A DNA stretch of 54,244 bases from an uncultured Gammaproteobacteria bacterium. GTDB taxonomy: Bacteria > Pseudomonadota > Gammaproteobacteria > Arenicellales > JAANXG01. Shown here piece after piece: positions 1 through 9,399 of the stretch (position 1 is the stretch's first letter; each line of letters opens with the position of its first letter). Made by a program: the position numbers and the translations under genes. The stretch is taken from positions 1 through 54,244 of the forward strand of contig CAMYJT010000017.1 in assembly GCA_947258785.1 (NCBI GenBank), in the 5' to 3' direction. The notes under the pieces are model-generated. The model saw only the letters and a list, made by a program, of their open reading frames with translations, searched no databases and was not told where the DNA came from.

Positions 1-234
<234 letters not shown>

Positions 235-353
235 ATAACACTCAAGCAGTTTGAGTGCGGTGTTTATACACATCAACACCATGCGCCTTGACTACGACCA
301 AATCCCGGCGAGCGGGACAGGATTTCAAACTGTCCCCGTTTCGCCGACCGGTT
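235..353 (+). other. 23S-5S internal transcribed spacer
   Basis: A 119-base spacer between the two rRNA genes with no coding signal. It can form two small hairpins: CACTCAA (239-245) with TTGAGTG (251-257), and GGGACAG (314-320) with CTGTCCC (330-336). Such stems in rRNA spacers are usual sites of nuclease processing, but no specific site can be assigned here. Confidence 0.6.
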
Positions 354-472
354 CGCCTGGCGGCCATAGCGAGTGGGAACCACCTGAATCCATATCGAAC
401 TCAGAAGTGAAAACGCTCAGCGCCGATGATAGTGCGGTATTCGCCGTGTGAAAGTAGGACACTGCCAGGCTT
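354..472 (+). rRNA. rrf: 5S ribosomal RNA
   Basis: A 119-base 5S rRNA. Its ends (cgcctggcgg and actgccaggctt) pair to form helix I. Internal landmarks match the bacterial consensus: gaactcagaagtgaaa at 398-413, cgccgatgatagtg at 421-434 and the gaaagtagg-type loop near 450-458. A strong terminator follows after nine bases, so this is the last gene of the rRNA operon. Confidence 0.97.
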
Positions 473-481
473 TAAACAACG

Positions 482-514
482 AACCCCCGCTCTGCCGCGG
501 GGGTTTTTGTTTTT
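482..514 (+). terminator. Intrinsic terminator of the rRNA operon
   Basis: A nine-base stem AACCCCCGC (482-490) pairs with GCGGGGGTT (497-505) across a six-base loop, followed by an interrupted T tract (TTTTTGTTTTT). It lies just after the 5S gene, as expected for the end of an rRNA operon. Confidence 0.93.
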
Positions 515-578
515 GGGAACTGCCTGCGGGCTATACCCGCGCTGTAAGCGGCGTAACCACCGTCACCAGGCACACCTG

Positions 579-1484
579 CTACTCGAGGTGCCTACGGATG
601 AAGGCGGCGGTCCGCATCATCGCGTCCTTTGCCGCCAGGTCGTCGGCGAAGGTCCGTACATGGCGGGGACGAAAGTCGAAACCGCGGCCGACCCCGGGGT
701 AGACGATGAGCCGGATGTCGCGTCTTTTTTGTTTCAGCAGTTCGTAAACGAAGATGATGGGCCGGTGGCGTTGATATTGTTCGTGTTCACCGAAGAATAT
801 AAGTGCGGGCACCTTGAGGTCTTCGGCCTCCGGCGCATACTTGTAGATCTGCATCGGTTCCGCGGCGTTGGGGTCCTGCAGGTGAGGATAATACGATACC
901 CAGCACGCCACTTCGCGATCCTGCTTGCCGTGGGTCACCAGCGCCTTGAGTGTGATGTAGCCTCCACGGGTGTGCGAGACCACACAGATCCGGTCGCTGC
1001 TGATGTACGGCAGTGACACCAGAAATTCGATGCCCCGGGCGGCGTCCAGTTCCACAGCGGGGTCATGTCCTATGGGAAACTTGTCCACAAAGCGGGCAAA
1101 CCACAGATCCGGGGCCAGCACCACGAATCCGCGCGCCGCCAGCCGCCGAGGATGACGCAGCGTGAGATCGTCCATTCCGCGCCGGCCGTGCTGAAAAAAG
1201 ACCCCCGGATACAAACCCGCCGTCTTCGGTCGGAACAAATAAGCCGGGACTTCGCCATCGTCACTGCGGTACGAGACTTCTTCCACGCTGACCTCATGGT
1301 TGACGGGGATCGCCAATCTGCCGTCGTCCCACCAGTCGTTATCCCACCACCACTTCTGCTCGTCCTGTGGATAAAGATATCTGACCCAGCTTTTGTCATA
1401 CATAACTCCCCAATCTTGAGCCCGCACTGTCGTGGACACCGCTTGCGTACACATGATCAGGGCAATCGACAGCATTACTCGCAT
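579..1484 (-). CDS. Secreted dienelactone-hydrolase-like alpha/beta protein with degenerate active site
   Basis: A 301-residue protein with an N-terminal signal peptide (about residues 1-22) and an alpha/beta-hydrolase fold of dienelactone hydrolase type. Recognisable pieces are the oxyanion-side FFQHGRRG (about 96-103), the beta-strand VVLAPDLW (121-128), the nucleophile-elbow region VVSHTRGG (168-175) and the C-terminal YPGVGRGF (262-269). The expected Ser or Cys nucleophile is Thr172, and the expected catalytic His in the PGxGHGF context is Arg267. The usual Asp region reads GEHE. It may therefore be a binding or scaffold protein rather than a hydrolase. The start at 1484 is chosen because a GGAGAAGG ribosome site precedes it and it gives a clean signal peptide; the frame is open upstream to 1691. 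It is divergent from the ATPase at 1664. Confidence 0.8.
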   Translation of the reverse strand: MRVMLSIALIMCTQAVSTTVRAQDWGVMYDKSWVRYLYPQDEQKWWWDNDWWDDGRLAIPVNHEVSVEEVSYRSDDGEVPAYLFRPKTAGLYPGVFFQHGRRGMDDLTLRHPRRLAARGFVVLAPDLWFARFVDKFPIGHDPAVELDAARGIEFLVSLPYISSDRICVVSHTRGGYITLKALVTHGKQDREVACWVSYYPHLQDPNAAEPMQIYKYAPEAEDLKVPALIFFGEHEQYQRHRPIIFVYELLKQKRRDIRLIVYPGVGRGFDFRPRHVRTFADDLAAKDAMMRTAAFIRRHLE

Positions 1485-1663
1485 TACCTTCTCCGTCGCG
1501 GTTCGCGGTCTGCTGGAAACTACGCCATTGTAGTGCAGCGCGGGCAGCGGGCAAGCCCTGGCGGAAACAGGCCGCGGTCCACGTTTAATCTGCGCATGCT
1601 TTGCCGCACGCAGTGGACAACGTAACATAGCGTATCGATCCCAAAGCGACCGGAGTGGAGTCG

Positions 1664-4084
1664 ATGGAAGATTTCGAAAAATTAGGCGCATTCTATCTCG
1701 GCAAGACCTATGACCTGGACACGGACAGAACCAGGGACGAATTGATCCTTTACGATTCGAAGGATTTGACGACCCACGCGGTCATCATCGGCATGACCGG
1801 CAGCGGTAAGACGGGGCTGGGTATCGGACTGCTCGAGGAGGCGGCCATCGACCGGGTGCCGGTGATCGCCATCGATCCCAAGGGTGATCTGGGTAACATA
1901 TTGCTCACCTTCCCAGACCTGGCGCCGCAGGACTTTGAGCCTTGGGTCAATCCACGTGAGGCGGCCGATAAAGGCAACACGGTGGAGCAGTATGCCAAGG
2001 CCCAGGCCCAGCTGTGGCGGCGCGGTCTGGCCGATTGGGGTCAGACCCCGGATCGCATACGCCGACTGCGCGACGCTGTCGACATGGCGATTTATACACC
2101 CGGCAGCACCGCCGGTTTGCCGATTTCCGTGTTGAGATCGTTTTCAGCACCGCCGCAGGAGATCAAAGCCGATCAGGATTTGTATCGGGATCGCATTCTG
2201 TCCACGGCAACCAGCATTCTGGCGTTGCTCGGCATCGCAGCCGACCCGCTGACCAGCCGCGAACACATCTTGCTCGCCAATATTCTGCAGTGCCACTGGG
2301 ATGCGTCTCAAGATCTCGACCTTGCCGGCTTGATCGCTGCCATTCAAAAGCCACCCATCGAAAAGATCGGGGTGATGGATCTGGATTCGTTCTACCCGCC
2401 TAAGGAACGGGTCGCGCTGGCGATGCGCATCAATAACCTGCTGGCGGCGCCGGGCTTCGGAGTATGGATGGAAGGTGAGGCGTTGGATGCCGGCCGCCTG
2501 CTCTACAGCCCCGACGGCAAGCCGCGGGTCTCGGTTCTGTCCATTGCGCATCTTGCGGATTCCGAGCGCATGTTCTTCGTGACCATGCTGCTGAACGAGG
2601 TTATGAGTTGGATGCGGCGTCAACCGGGCACCGGGAGCCTGCGTGCTGTCCTGTACATGGATGAAATATTCGGCTATCTCCCGCCCACCGCCAACCCCCC
2701 CTCCAAGATGCTGTTCTTGACGCTGCTCAAGCAGGCGCGTGCATTTGGTTTGGGTTTGGTTCTGGCCACGCAGAACCCGGTGGATCTGGATTACAAGGGT
2801 CTGTCCAATACAGGCACCTGGTTCATCGGCCGCCTGCAGACCGAGCGCGACAAGGCCAGACTGATCGAAGGCCTGGAGGGGGCGGCCGCCGGCGGCGCCT
2901 TTGACCGGCAGCGTATGGAACAGATTCTCGCAGGCCTCGGACAGCGGCGGTTCCTGCTGCACAATGTGCATGAGAACGCACCGGCGGTGTTCAGCACGCG
3001 TTGGGTAATGTCCTACCTGTCGGGACCGTTTACCCGCGATCAGATCAAGACCGTGATGGCCGGCCGGTCCGTTACCCCGGTGGCCGAACCGAGTTCTCCG
3101 CCGCCGCCGAAGGAAGTCAAACACAGCCGCTCGGCCCCACCGGTGTTGCCGCCCACCGTCCCGCAATACTACGTGCCGGTCATCCGGCGGGGCGAGCAGG
3201 AGGCCACGCTGCTCTACGACCCTCAATTGCTGGGGGCGGCCGATGTGGTCTACTCGAATGCCCGTTACCACGTCAATACCAGCCGCAATACGGTCGCCAT
3301 CACCACGATAGAGGACGGGCCGGTGCCGGTGGATTGGACCAACGCGAGCGTCATCGAGTTGGACCCCGAGGAGTTCGAGAAAACCGGCCGTGAGGCCGCG
3401 GATCACGTGGATGTTGCAAGTGCGGCCATGAATGCCAAGAACTACCCGCGTTGGCAGAAGCTGTACACGCGATGGATACGAAACGAGCAAGCACTGACTT
3501 TGTTCAAGAGTCCGGCCTTCAAGACGGTCTCCAAACCCGGCGAGTCGGAGGGGGAATTTCGTGCCCGGGTCCAGGTGCTCGCGCACGAGCGGCGCGACAT
3601 CGCGATCGGCAAGCTGCGGAAGAAATACGAAAGCAAGGCGGCGGTGCTGGAGAATCGCTTGATGCGGGCCCAGCAGCGCATCGAAACGGAAACAGCGCAG
3701 TCCCGTCAGTCAAAGTTGGACACCGCAATAGCGGTCGGTGCCGCGGTGCTGGGTGCATTTCTGGGGCGCAAGCGCGTCAGTACGACGACCGCCACGCGGG
3801 TGGGATCCGCTGTGCGGCGCGCGGGGCGATTGGGCAAAGAATCCGCAGATGTGGAACGCGCAAAGGCGACCGCGGCGGCGGTGCGACAGCAGCTGACGGA
3901 ACTCAATGAGGAGTTCGAGGCCGACGTGGCTGAATTGGAAACTGGATTTGACGCCCAGGGTGAGGCGCTGGACGAGGTCGTGATCCGTCCCAAGACCACC
4001 GATATCCACGTCCATCTGCTGGGGCTTGCCTGGGTGCCCTATTACCGCTCGCCGAGCGGCCAACTGACCCCGGCCTGGAACTGA
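1664..4084 (+). CDS. HerA/FtsK-type (DUF87) P-loop ATPase with C-terminal coiled coil
   Basis: A large P-loop ATPase of the HerA/FtsK superclass, about 806 residues. The Walker A motif GMTGSGKTG is near residue 45 and is followed by the strand VPVIAIDPKGDLGN. Walker B is AVLYMDEIFGYLPP (near 330), followed by a sensor strand LATQNPVDLDYKGL. The middle (about 470-510) is Pro-rich. The C-terminal third has a charged coiled coil, a short hydrophobic glycine-rich segment (AVGAAVLGAFLG) and a beta-rich tail. Such proteins pump or thread DNA or protein, but the substrate here is unknown. GTG at 1655 is possible; ATG at 1664 is preferred because GGAG at 1652-1655 is then well spaced. No nuclease partner (NurA-like) is adjacent, so a classical HerA-NurA role is not supported. 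Confidence 0.82.
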   Translation: MEDFEKLGAFYLGKTYDLDTDRTRDELILYDSKDLTTHAVIIGMTGSGKTGLGIGLLEEAAIDRVPVIAIDPKGDLGNILLTFPDLAPQDFEPWVNPREAADKGNTVEQYAKAQAQLWRRGLADWGQTPDRIRRLRDAVDMAIYTPGSTAGLPISVLRSFSAPPQEIKADQDLYRDRILSTATSILALLGIAADPLTSREHILLANILQCHWDASQDLDLAGLIAAIQKPPIEKIGVMDLDSFYPPKERVALAMRINNLLAAPGFGVWMEGEALDAGRLLYSPDGKPRVSVLSIAHLADSERMFFVTMLLNEVMSWMRRQPGTGSLRAVLYMDEIFGYLPPTANPPSKMLFLTLLKQARAFGLGLVLATQNPVDLDYKGLSNTGTWFIGRLQTERDKARLIEGLEGAAAGGAFDRQRMEQILAGLGQRRFLLHNVHENAPAVFSTRWVMSYLSGPFTRDQIKTVMAGRSVTPVAEPSSPPPPKEVKHSRSAPPVLPPTVPQYYVPVIRRGEQEATLLYDPQLLGAADVVYSNARYHVNTSRNTVAITTIEDGPVPVDWTNASVIELDPEEFEKTGREAADHVDVASAAMNAKNYPRWQKLYTRWIRNEQALTLFKSPAFKTVSKPGESEGEFRARVQVLAHERRDIAIGKLRKKYESKAAVLENRLMRAQQRIETETAQSRQSKLDTAIAVGAAVLGAFLGRKRVSTTTATRVGSAVRRAGRLGKESADVERAKATAAAVRQQLTELNEEFEADVAELETGFDAQGEALDEVVIRPKTTDIHVHLLGLAWVPYYRSPSGQLTPAWN

Positions 4085-4254
4085 ATCCGGGCCGGCGCGC
4101 GACGTGTAGAGCACGGGCGGCAGGCCGGTCGCGGCGCGCGGTGTCGGCGGCGACGGTAGTCGGGCATTTTGCTGCCTCGCAACAAATGTATGGTTTTTTT
4201 GGTACTATCCCTCCTCCCGCGAACTGGTAAACAATCACATCCATCGAAAGAACG

Positions 4255-6453
4255 ATGAAACAGACTGCAGGATTGGTGTACGTGGAGGCGGCCGGATTAC
4301 GGATCGCTGAGCCACTGTTCGAGTTGATCGCTGAAGACATGGCCCCTGGAACCGGCATCGATTCCGGCGCATTCTGGGCGGCCGTGGCCGAGATCGTTCG
4401 AGAGCTCGGGCCCAGAAACAAGGAGCTGCTGCAGCAACGCGAGGCGTTGCAGACAACAATCGACGCCTGGTACCTGGCGCAGAAACCACAGATCCCCAAC
4501 GCGGCCGAGCACAGGGCGTTCCTTGCCGAGATCGGCTACCTGGTGCGGGAAGGCCCGGACTTCAAAGTCAGTGTCGAGAATGTCGACGACGAAATCGCCC
4601 ACATCGCCGGACCGCAGCTGGTCGTTCCCGTCGACAATGCCCGTTACGCGTTGAATGCGGCCAATGCACGCTGGGGAAGTCTGTACGACGCGCTGTACGG
4701 CACCGATGTCATCGATGAATCCGACGGTGCCGAACGGGGTGACGAATACAATCCACGCAGAGGTCAGAGGATAATCCAGTACGCCAAGGAATTCCTCGAT
4801 CAATCGGTTGGCCTGGCCCGGGGAGACTACGCGCGCGTCGTTGCCTTCCGCACCAAACAGGCCGGTCGGCGGACCGCGCTGGAGGTGGTGCTCGAGGATG
4901 GAACCGTCACCGGCCTCGCGGACAGCGCGCAGTTCGCCGGTTATAAGGAGACCGGCGGGCAGTTGACGGGCATATTGCTCAAGCACAACGGTTTGCACAT
5001 CGAGATCCAGATTGATCGTGATCACTTGGTGGGACGCGACGACCCAGCCGGCATTAAGGATGTGGTGCTCGAGTCGGCCGTTACCACGATCGAGGACTTC
5101 GAAGATTCGGTTACGGCAGTGGATGTGGAGGACAAGGTCCGGATATATCAGAACTGGCTGGGTCTGATGAAAGGCGACCTGATAGCGACATTCGACAAGA
5201 ATGGAATGCGAATGACCCGCCGTCTGAATCCCGATCGGCATTTCACCGATCCCAATGGTGAAGCGCTGTCCGTGCCCGGACGCAGCCTGCTGCTGGTGCG
5301 TAACGTAGGGCTACATATGTATACGGATGCGGTCACCACTGCGGACGGCGACCCGATTCCGGAAGGATTTCTGGACGCGATGGTATCGGTGCTCGGCGCC
5401 ATTCATGACCTCCGAGGCCATGGCCGGTATCGGAACACGCGTACCGGAAGTGTGTACATCGTTAAACCCAAACTCCACGGACCGGAAGAGGTCGCAGCGA
5501 CCGTCGAGTTGTTTGCCCGGGTGGAGGACGCGCTCGGACTGCCCGCCAATACGCTGAAGATCGGCATCATGGACGAGGAGCGGCGGACGACGGTAAATCT
5601 GAAGGAGTGCATACGCGCCGCCCGGAATTGTGTGATCTTCATCAACACCGGCTTCCTTGACCGCACGGGCGATGAGATTCACACCGCCATGGAGGCGGGG
5701 CCGGTGATACCCAAGCCGGAAATCAAGAACGCCCCGTGGATACTGGCTTATGAGGACTGGAACGTGGATATTGGTATTGAGGCGGGGCTGCCTGGATTTG
5801 CGCAGATCGGTAAAGGCATGTGGGCGATGCCCGATGCCATGGGCGCCATGATGGAGGCGAAGATCGGTCATACGCAGGCCGGTGCCAGTACCGCATGGGT
5901 CCCGTCGCCGACCGCGGCCACCTTGCACTCGATCCACTATCATCAGGTAGATGTGTTTGCCCGGCAACACGAGTTGGCCCGCCGTGACCGTACCGGTCTC
6001 GACGACATTCTGACGCCGCCGTTGTTGAACGAGCGACAACTGACCGACCGGGAAATCCAAAGCGAGTTGGAAAACAACGTCCAGGGCATTCTCGGTTACG
6101 TCGTGCGCTGGATTGATCAAGGCGTGGGATGCTCTAAGGTGCCGGATATACACCACATTGCCCTGATGGAAGATCGCGCCACCCTGCGAATATCCAGCCA
6201 ACACATCGCCAACTGGCTGCACCATGGTATCGTTTCTCGAGATCGGGTCATTGAGACGATGAAAAAGATGGCCGGCATCGTCGACCGGCAGAATGCCGCT
6301 GATTCCAAGTACCGGCGCATGGCTCCGGATTTTGATCGGAGTTTCGCTTTTCAGGGCGCCTTGGATCTTGTGTTCAAAGGGCGCGACATCGCCAATGGGT
6401 ATACGGAGCCGGTGCTCCACCAACGGCGCCGACAGCGGAAAGCGAAGGCTTAA
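4255..6453 (+). CDS. glcB: Malate synthase G
   Basis: A 732-residue protein close to the usual 720-730 residues of malate synthase G. It condenses glyoxylate with acetyl-CoA to malate in the glyoxylate shunt or in glycolate use. Diagnostic stretches include the N-terminal [12 protein letters not shown], the catalytic-barrel motifs [17 protein letters not shown] (about 399-415), [15 protein letters not shown] (about 440-454, containing the Mg-binding Glu) and [19 protein letters not shown] (about 462-480, containing the Mg-binding Asp). The C-terminal plug region contains a conserved [17 protein letters not shown] stretch ([13 protein letters not shown] here). No isocitrate lyase or glycolate oxidase is adjacent. 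ATG 4255 follows a weak GAAAG ribosome site. The 170 bases upstream are very GC-rich with no convincing promoter. Confidence 0.96.
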   Translation: MKQTAGLVYVEAAGLRIAEPLFELIAEDMAPGTGIDSGAFWAAVAEIVRELGPRNKELLQQREALQTTIDAWYLAQKPQIPNAAEHRAFLAEIGYLVREGPDFKVSVENVDDEIAHIAGPQLVVPVDNARYALNAANARWGSLYDALYGTDVIDESDGAERGDEYNPRRGQRIIQYAKEFLDQSVGLARGDYARVVAFRTKQAGRRTALEVVLEDGTVTGLADSAQFAGYKETGGQLTGILLKHNGLHIEIQIDRDHLVGRDDPAGIKDVVLESAVTTIEDFEDSVTAVDVEDKVRIYQNWLGLMKGDLIATFDKNGMRMTRRLNPDRHFTDPNGEALSVPGRSLLLVRNVGLHMYTDAVTTADGDPIPEGFLDAMVSVLGAIHDLRGHGRYRNTRTGSVYIVKPKLHGPEEVAATVELFARVEDALGLPANTLKIGIMDEERRTTVNLKECIRAARNCVIFINTGFLDRTGDEIHTAMEAGPVIPKPEIKNAPWILAYEDWNVDIGIEAGLPGFAQIGKGMWAMPDAMGAMMEAKIGHTQAGASTAWVPSPTAATLHSIHYHQVDVFARQHELARRDRTGLDDILTPPLLNERQLTDREIQSELENNVQGILGYVVRWIDQGVGCSKVPDIHHIALMEDRATLRISSQHIANWLHHGIVSRDRVIETMKKMAGIVDRQNAADSKYRRMAPDFDRSFAFQGALDLVFKGRDIANGYTEPVLHQRRRQRKAKA

Positions 6454-6603
6454 AGCCCGGAGCGGTCTGCGGTACCGGACATGACCTTGCTGCGGCCCTC
6501 GTGGGCCGAGCTTGACGGGGACTGCGGGCCCCTGCGTCATCCAGCGGCACCCATCGATGGCCCGGTTTGCGGTTCGGGTGACGCGGTGCCCGACCGGGGT
6601 CCG

Positions 6604-6780
6604 ATGCATTTCCCCAAGCATCTTGTAGTTGGCGGGCTGGTATCGCTGGTACTCCATGCGGCCGTCCTAGCGGTGGTTGTCCACCTGTTACCGGCGGACT
6701 TTGCCGTTAAATTGCCTGGCCGGTGGTTGAGGATCGGCCTTGCGGCCGAATATCATCTACAACACATCTCAGCGCGATGA
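6604..6780 (+). CDS. Possible small membrane ORF with TonB-like N-terminal segment
   Basis: A short reading frame (58 residues from ATG 6604; the frame is open from 6481) has one strong transmembrane helix, LVSLVLHAAVLAVVVHLLP. Its SLVLH matches the SxxxH motif in the transmembrane helix of TonB-family energy transducers (S-V-C-I-H in E. coli TonB). There is no proline-rich spacer and no C-terminal TonB domain. It is either a decayed tonB fragment, a small membrane protein, or chance. The interval 6454-6889 between malate synthase and the chorismatase otherwise holds nothing I can identify. Confidence 0.3.
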   Translation: MHFPKHLVVGGLVSLVLHAAVLAVVVHLLPADFAVKLPGRWLRIGLAAEYHLQHISAR

Positions 6781-6904
6781 GGACGCAATTTGGAGTACGC
6801 AGGACAAGCCGCTGAAGCGGTAGCGGGCCTAATCGGGGTGATGGGGCGACGGCAATGAGGCATAACAGGAGCATCGGCCAGCCGATGACTTGATTCTTGA
6901 CGTG

Positions 6905-7975
6905 ATGATTGATCGACTGACGCAGCAGAGGATTCGCGGACACGATCTGGCGGAGTGTTGCGCGCCGGTACGTGTGGTATTTATCGCCGAGGGCGACGTC
7001 CATGGGGCAGTGCCAGATGGTCAATTCGCATTGGCCGAGGTCCGGTTTGGCGGGGTTGACTCAAACATCAACGGCGCCGACGCAGCCTCTCACCCGATTG
7101 TAGAGGTCCCCCTTCCCGCTCTCCAACCCCGCCACGGTTCGGAACTTTGGTTGAGTTCGACACCGACGTCCCACGGCGAGGACACAGGCATTCATTACGC
7201 TACCAATGACGATGTGCTGTTTGGCTACACGCGGTTTTCCACATCGCAATCGGAAACGGCCATCGAACAAGCGCTCGAGGACCGGTATGACGCGGTATTG
7301 AATCTGCTGCGGAGTACCGGTTATCCACACCTGATGCGTATTTGGAACTATTTGCCGCACATCAATGATTCGGCGGTCGGTGTCGACAACTATCAACGTT
7401 TTTGCCGCGCCCGTCATCACGCGTTCGCCAAGAATTACGATAATCTCGTTCCACGATTACCGGCCACCACCGTCGTTGGCACCGTTGCTCCCAATTTTCA
7501 GCTGACCGTGTTGGCCGGCCGCGCCGAACCCCGTCATTTCGAAAATCCCAGGCAGGTCAGCGCCTACCACTACCCCCGGCGATATGGCCCGAAAAGTCCG
7601 CTATTCGCCCGGGCGACCATGACCGACTGGGGCAGGCGCCGGTTTACCCTGTTTATTTCCGGTACCGCAAGTATTGTCGGTCACGAATCCAGGCACCGTG
7701 GCGATGTGCAGGCCCAAATCAAAGAGGTGCTGCGTAACATTGAGGCGTTGGTGGACGAGGTGAACCGGTCCGGCCGGGTCCGCCTACGGGGCGTGGCGGA
7801 TCTGGACTATCTGCGCGTCTACGTGCGGAAGCCGGCGGAGCTGGGGACGGTGCAGCAGCATCTGAGTGACCGCGTCGGCGTCAACAGCCAGGTGTTGTAT
7901 CTGAATGCCGATATTTGCCGACCGGAGTTATTGGTCGAGCTGGAGGCCATGGTCAGCGGGGAGGCAGTGACTTAG
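6905..7975 (+). CDS. Chorismatase (FkbO/Hyg5/XanB2 family)
   Basis: About 356 residues matching the chorismatase family, which hydrolyses or rearranges chorismate to dihydroxycyclohexadiene carboxylate or to 3-/4-hydroxybenzoate plus pyruvate. Family signatures are clear: RIWNYLPHIN followed by YQRFCRARHHAF (about 145-175), SAYHYPRRYGPKSPLFARA (about 219-237), and LFISGTASIVGHESRHRGD (about 251-269) with the RidA-like fold continuing to the C-terminus. Substrate outcome cannot be read by eye; an XanB2-like role giving 4-hydroxybenzoate for ubiquinone, in place of UbiC, is plausible. The start is uncertain: TTG 6890, GTG 6902 and ATG 6905 are all in frame and none has a well-spaced ribosome site. 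Confidence 0.88.
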   Translation: MIDRLTQQRIRGHDLAECCAPVRVVFIAEGDVHGAVPDGQFALAEVRFGGVDSNINGADAASHPIVEVPLPALQPRHGSELWLSSTPTSHGEDTGIHYATNDDVLFGYTRFSTSQSETAIEQALEDRYDAVLNLLRSTGYPHLMRIWNYLPHINDSAVGVDNYQRFCRARHHAFAKNYDNLVPRLPATTVVGTVAPNFQLTVLAGRAEPRHFENPRQVSAYHYPRRYGPKSPLFARATMTDWGRRRFTLFISGTASIVGHESRHRGDVQAQIKEVLRNIEALVDEVNRSGRVRLRGVADLDYLRVYVRKPAELGTVQQHLSDRVGVNSQVLYLNADICRPELLVELEAMVSGEAVT

Positions 7976-8064
7976 CTCCGCAACTGCGCCGTGCTGGCTC
8001 ATCCAGGTGCGATAGGCAATACTATAACTGATGGAGGTCGATGCAATCAGTAAGGAGTGTGCAA

Positions 8065-9387
8065 ATGTGGGTCCGAAGTCAAACCGGAGTCGACCGCTAC
8101 GATGTGATTGGACGGCGGGGACAATGGACGTCGCCGATGAAGCGTAAGGTCTCTACACGGTATTTGCGTCTGGGTATGTATATCGTTGAACTCGATTGTC
8201 CGTGGGAATCCGCCCCCTTTGAACCGCCATTCGACCTTCAGGGATTCACCATCCAAAAGATGGAGGAACTCAAGAAGGTCCAGGGCCTGTGTCGCCACGT
8301 GTACATCGACCCCGAGCTAGGGGTTGGATCCACGCGATACATCTCTGAGGCCTACACCGAAAGGGATGTGGAACGTGTACTTGAGCAAACCTCCGACAGC
8401 ATTCCGTTACAAGATTTCTATCCCGAATTAACCCCGGTAGAGGAAGAAATTGACCGTGCACAGGAGATCCTCAACGACACGCATGCGCTGTACGATCGGG
8501 TGACCAAAGACATTCAAGCCGGCAACGTAGTGGACAGCCGGTCGGCGCAGAATGTGGTCAGCGCCTTGGTGGAAAGCGTGTTGCGCAATCCTGCCGCTAC
8601 CGCATGGCTCGTTCAATTGAAGTATCGTGATGAACAGTCCTACAGCCACGCCATATCAGTCTGCGTATTGGCCTTGACCCTCGGACGCTTCCTCGGTCTG
8701 CCGCGCAACGAAATGAATCACCTGGGTATGGCCACGCTGTTGCAGGATGTCGGTAAGCTTAAGTTGCCGATGAAACTCCTGAACAAGCGGCACCCGCTTA
8801 CCGACAAAGAACGTGAATTGGTTAAATCCCATGTCGATATTTCTGTGCTTATCCTGAAGTCTATGGAAGACATGACGAAGGAGATTGTCGAGATCGTCGC
8901 CACCCACCACGAGCGCTTTGACGGCAGCGGATACCCACGGGCATATACGAAAACTCAAATCGGAACTTTAGCATTTATCGCCGGGTTGGCGGACAGCTTT
9001 GAAGCAATGGTGTCCGAGCGTCCTTACCGCGGCGCAAAGACTCCCTTTCAGGCGTTAATGGAGCTTTATGAAGAACGTGACTCCGCCTTCCCCGGTGGAT
9101 TGATCGAGCAGTTCATTCAGTGCGTGGGTATTTTCCCGGTTGGCAGCTTCGTGCAGTTGAATACTAATGAAGTAGGGGTCGTCGTACATCGTAATCAGGT
9201 ACAACAACTCAAACCCCGGGTGATGGTGTTAACCGACGATCAAGGCAATCAGGTGCCGCAACCGTACACCATCGATCTGTCTGCGCAATACCTCCTGCCA
9301 TCGAAGACCCCTAGGATGATCTCCAGGATTGTCGATCCAAAGGAGTACGATCTGGACCCCACCGAGTTCTTCGGTGCCGACGAATAA
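8065..9387 (+). CDS. DUF3391 / HD-GYP domain protein with QD instead of HD
   Basis: About 440 residues. An N-terminal DUF3391 domain (VSTRYLRLGMYIVELD onward) is followed by an HD-GYP domain, the c-di-GMP phosphodiesterase type. The metal-site motif normally LLHDIGK reads LLQDVGK here, so the histidine of the HD pair is glutamine. Downstream elements are kept: KSHVDIS, ATHHERFDGSGYPR and ADSFEAMVSERPYR. The domain may bind c-di-GMP without full activity, or belong to a subfamily with a changed metal site. ATG 8065 is preferred because AAGGAG lies at 8052-8057 with a seven-base gap; ATG 8041 and ATG 8137 (MKRKVST) are alternatives. It is 12 bases upstream of the GGDEF-EAL gene, so the two probably form one signalling unit. 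Confidence 0.9.
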   Translation: MWVRSQTGVDRYDVIGRRGQWTSPMKRKVSTRYLRLGMYIVELDCPWESAPFEPPFDLQGFTIQKMEELKKVQGLCRHVYIDPELGVGSTRYISEAYTERDVERVLEQTSDSIPLQDFYPELTPVEEEIDRAQEILNDTHALYDRVTKDIQAGNVVDSRSAQNVVSALVESVLRNPAATAWLVQLKYRDEQSYSHAISVCVLALTLGRFLGLPRNEMNHLGMATLLQDVGKLKLPMKLLNKRHPLTDKERELVKSHVDISVLILKSMEDMTKEIVEIVATHHERFDGSGYPRAYTKTQIGTLAFIAGLADSFEAMVSERPYRGAKTPFQALMELYEERDSAFPGGLIEQFIQCVGIFPVGSFVQLNTNEVGVVVHRNQVQQLKPRVMVLTDDQGNQVPQPYTIDLSAQYLLPSKTPRMISRIVDPKEYDLDPTEFFGADE

Positions 9388-9399
9388 GGCGGATGGCAG

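Noticed and set aside
1664..4084. HerA-like ATPase as part of an antiphage or HerA-NurA repair system.
   Set aside because: No nuclease, SIR2, DUF4297 or NurA gene is adjacent; the neighbours are a divergent hydrolase-like gene and malate synthase.
2144..6657. Long minus-strand frames over the ATPase and malate synthase genes.
   Set aside because: They mirror clear coding genes on the plus strand and have no conserved motifs.
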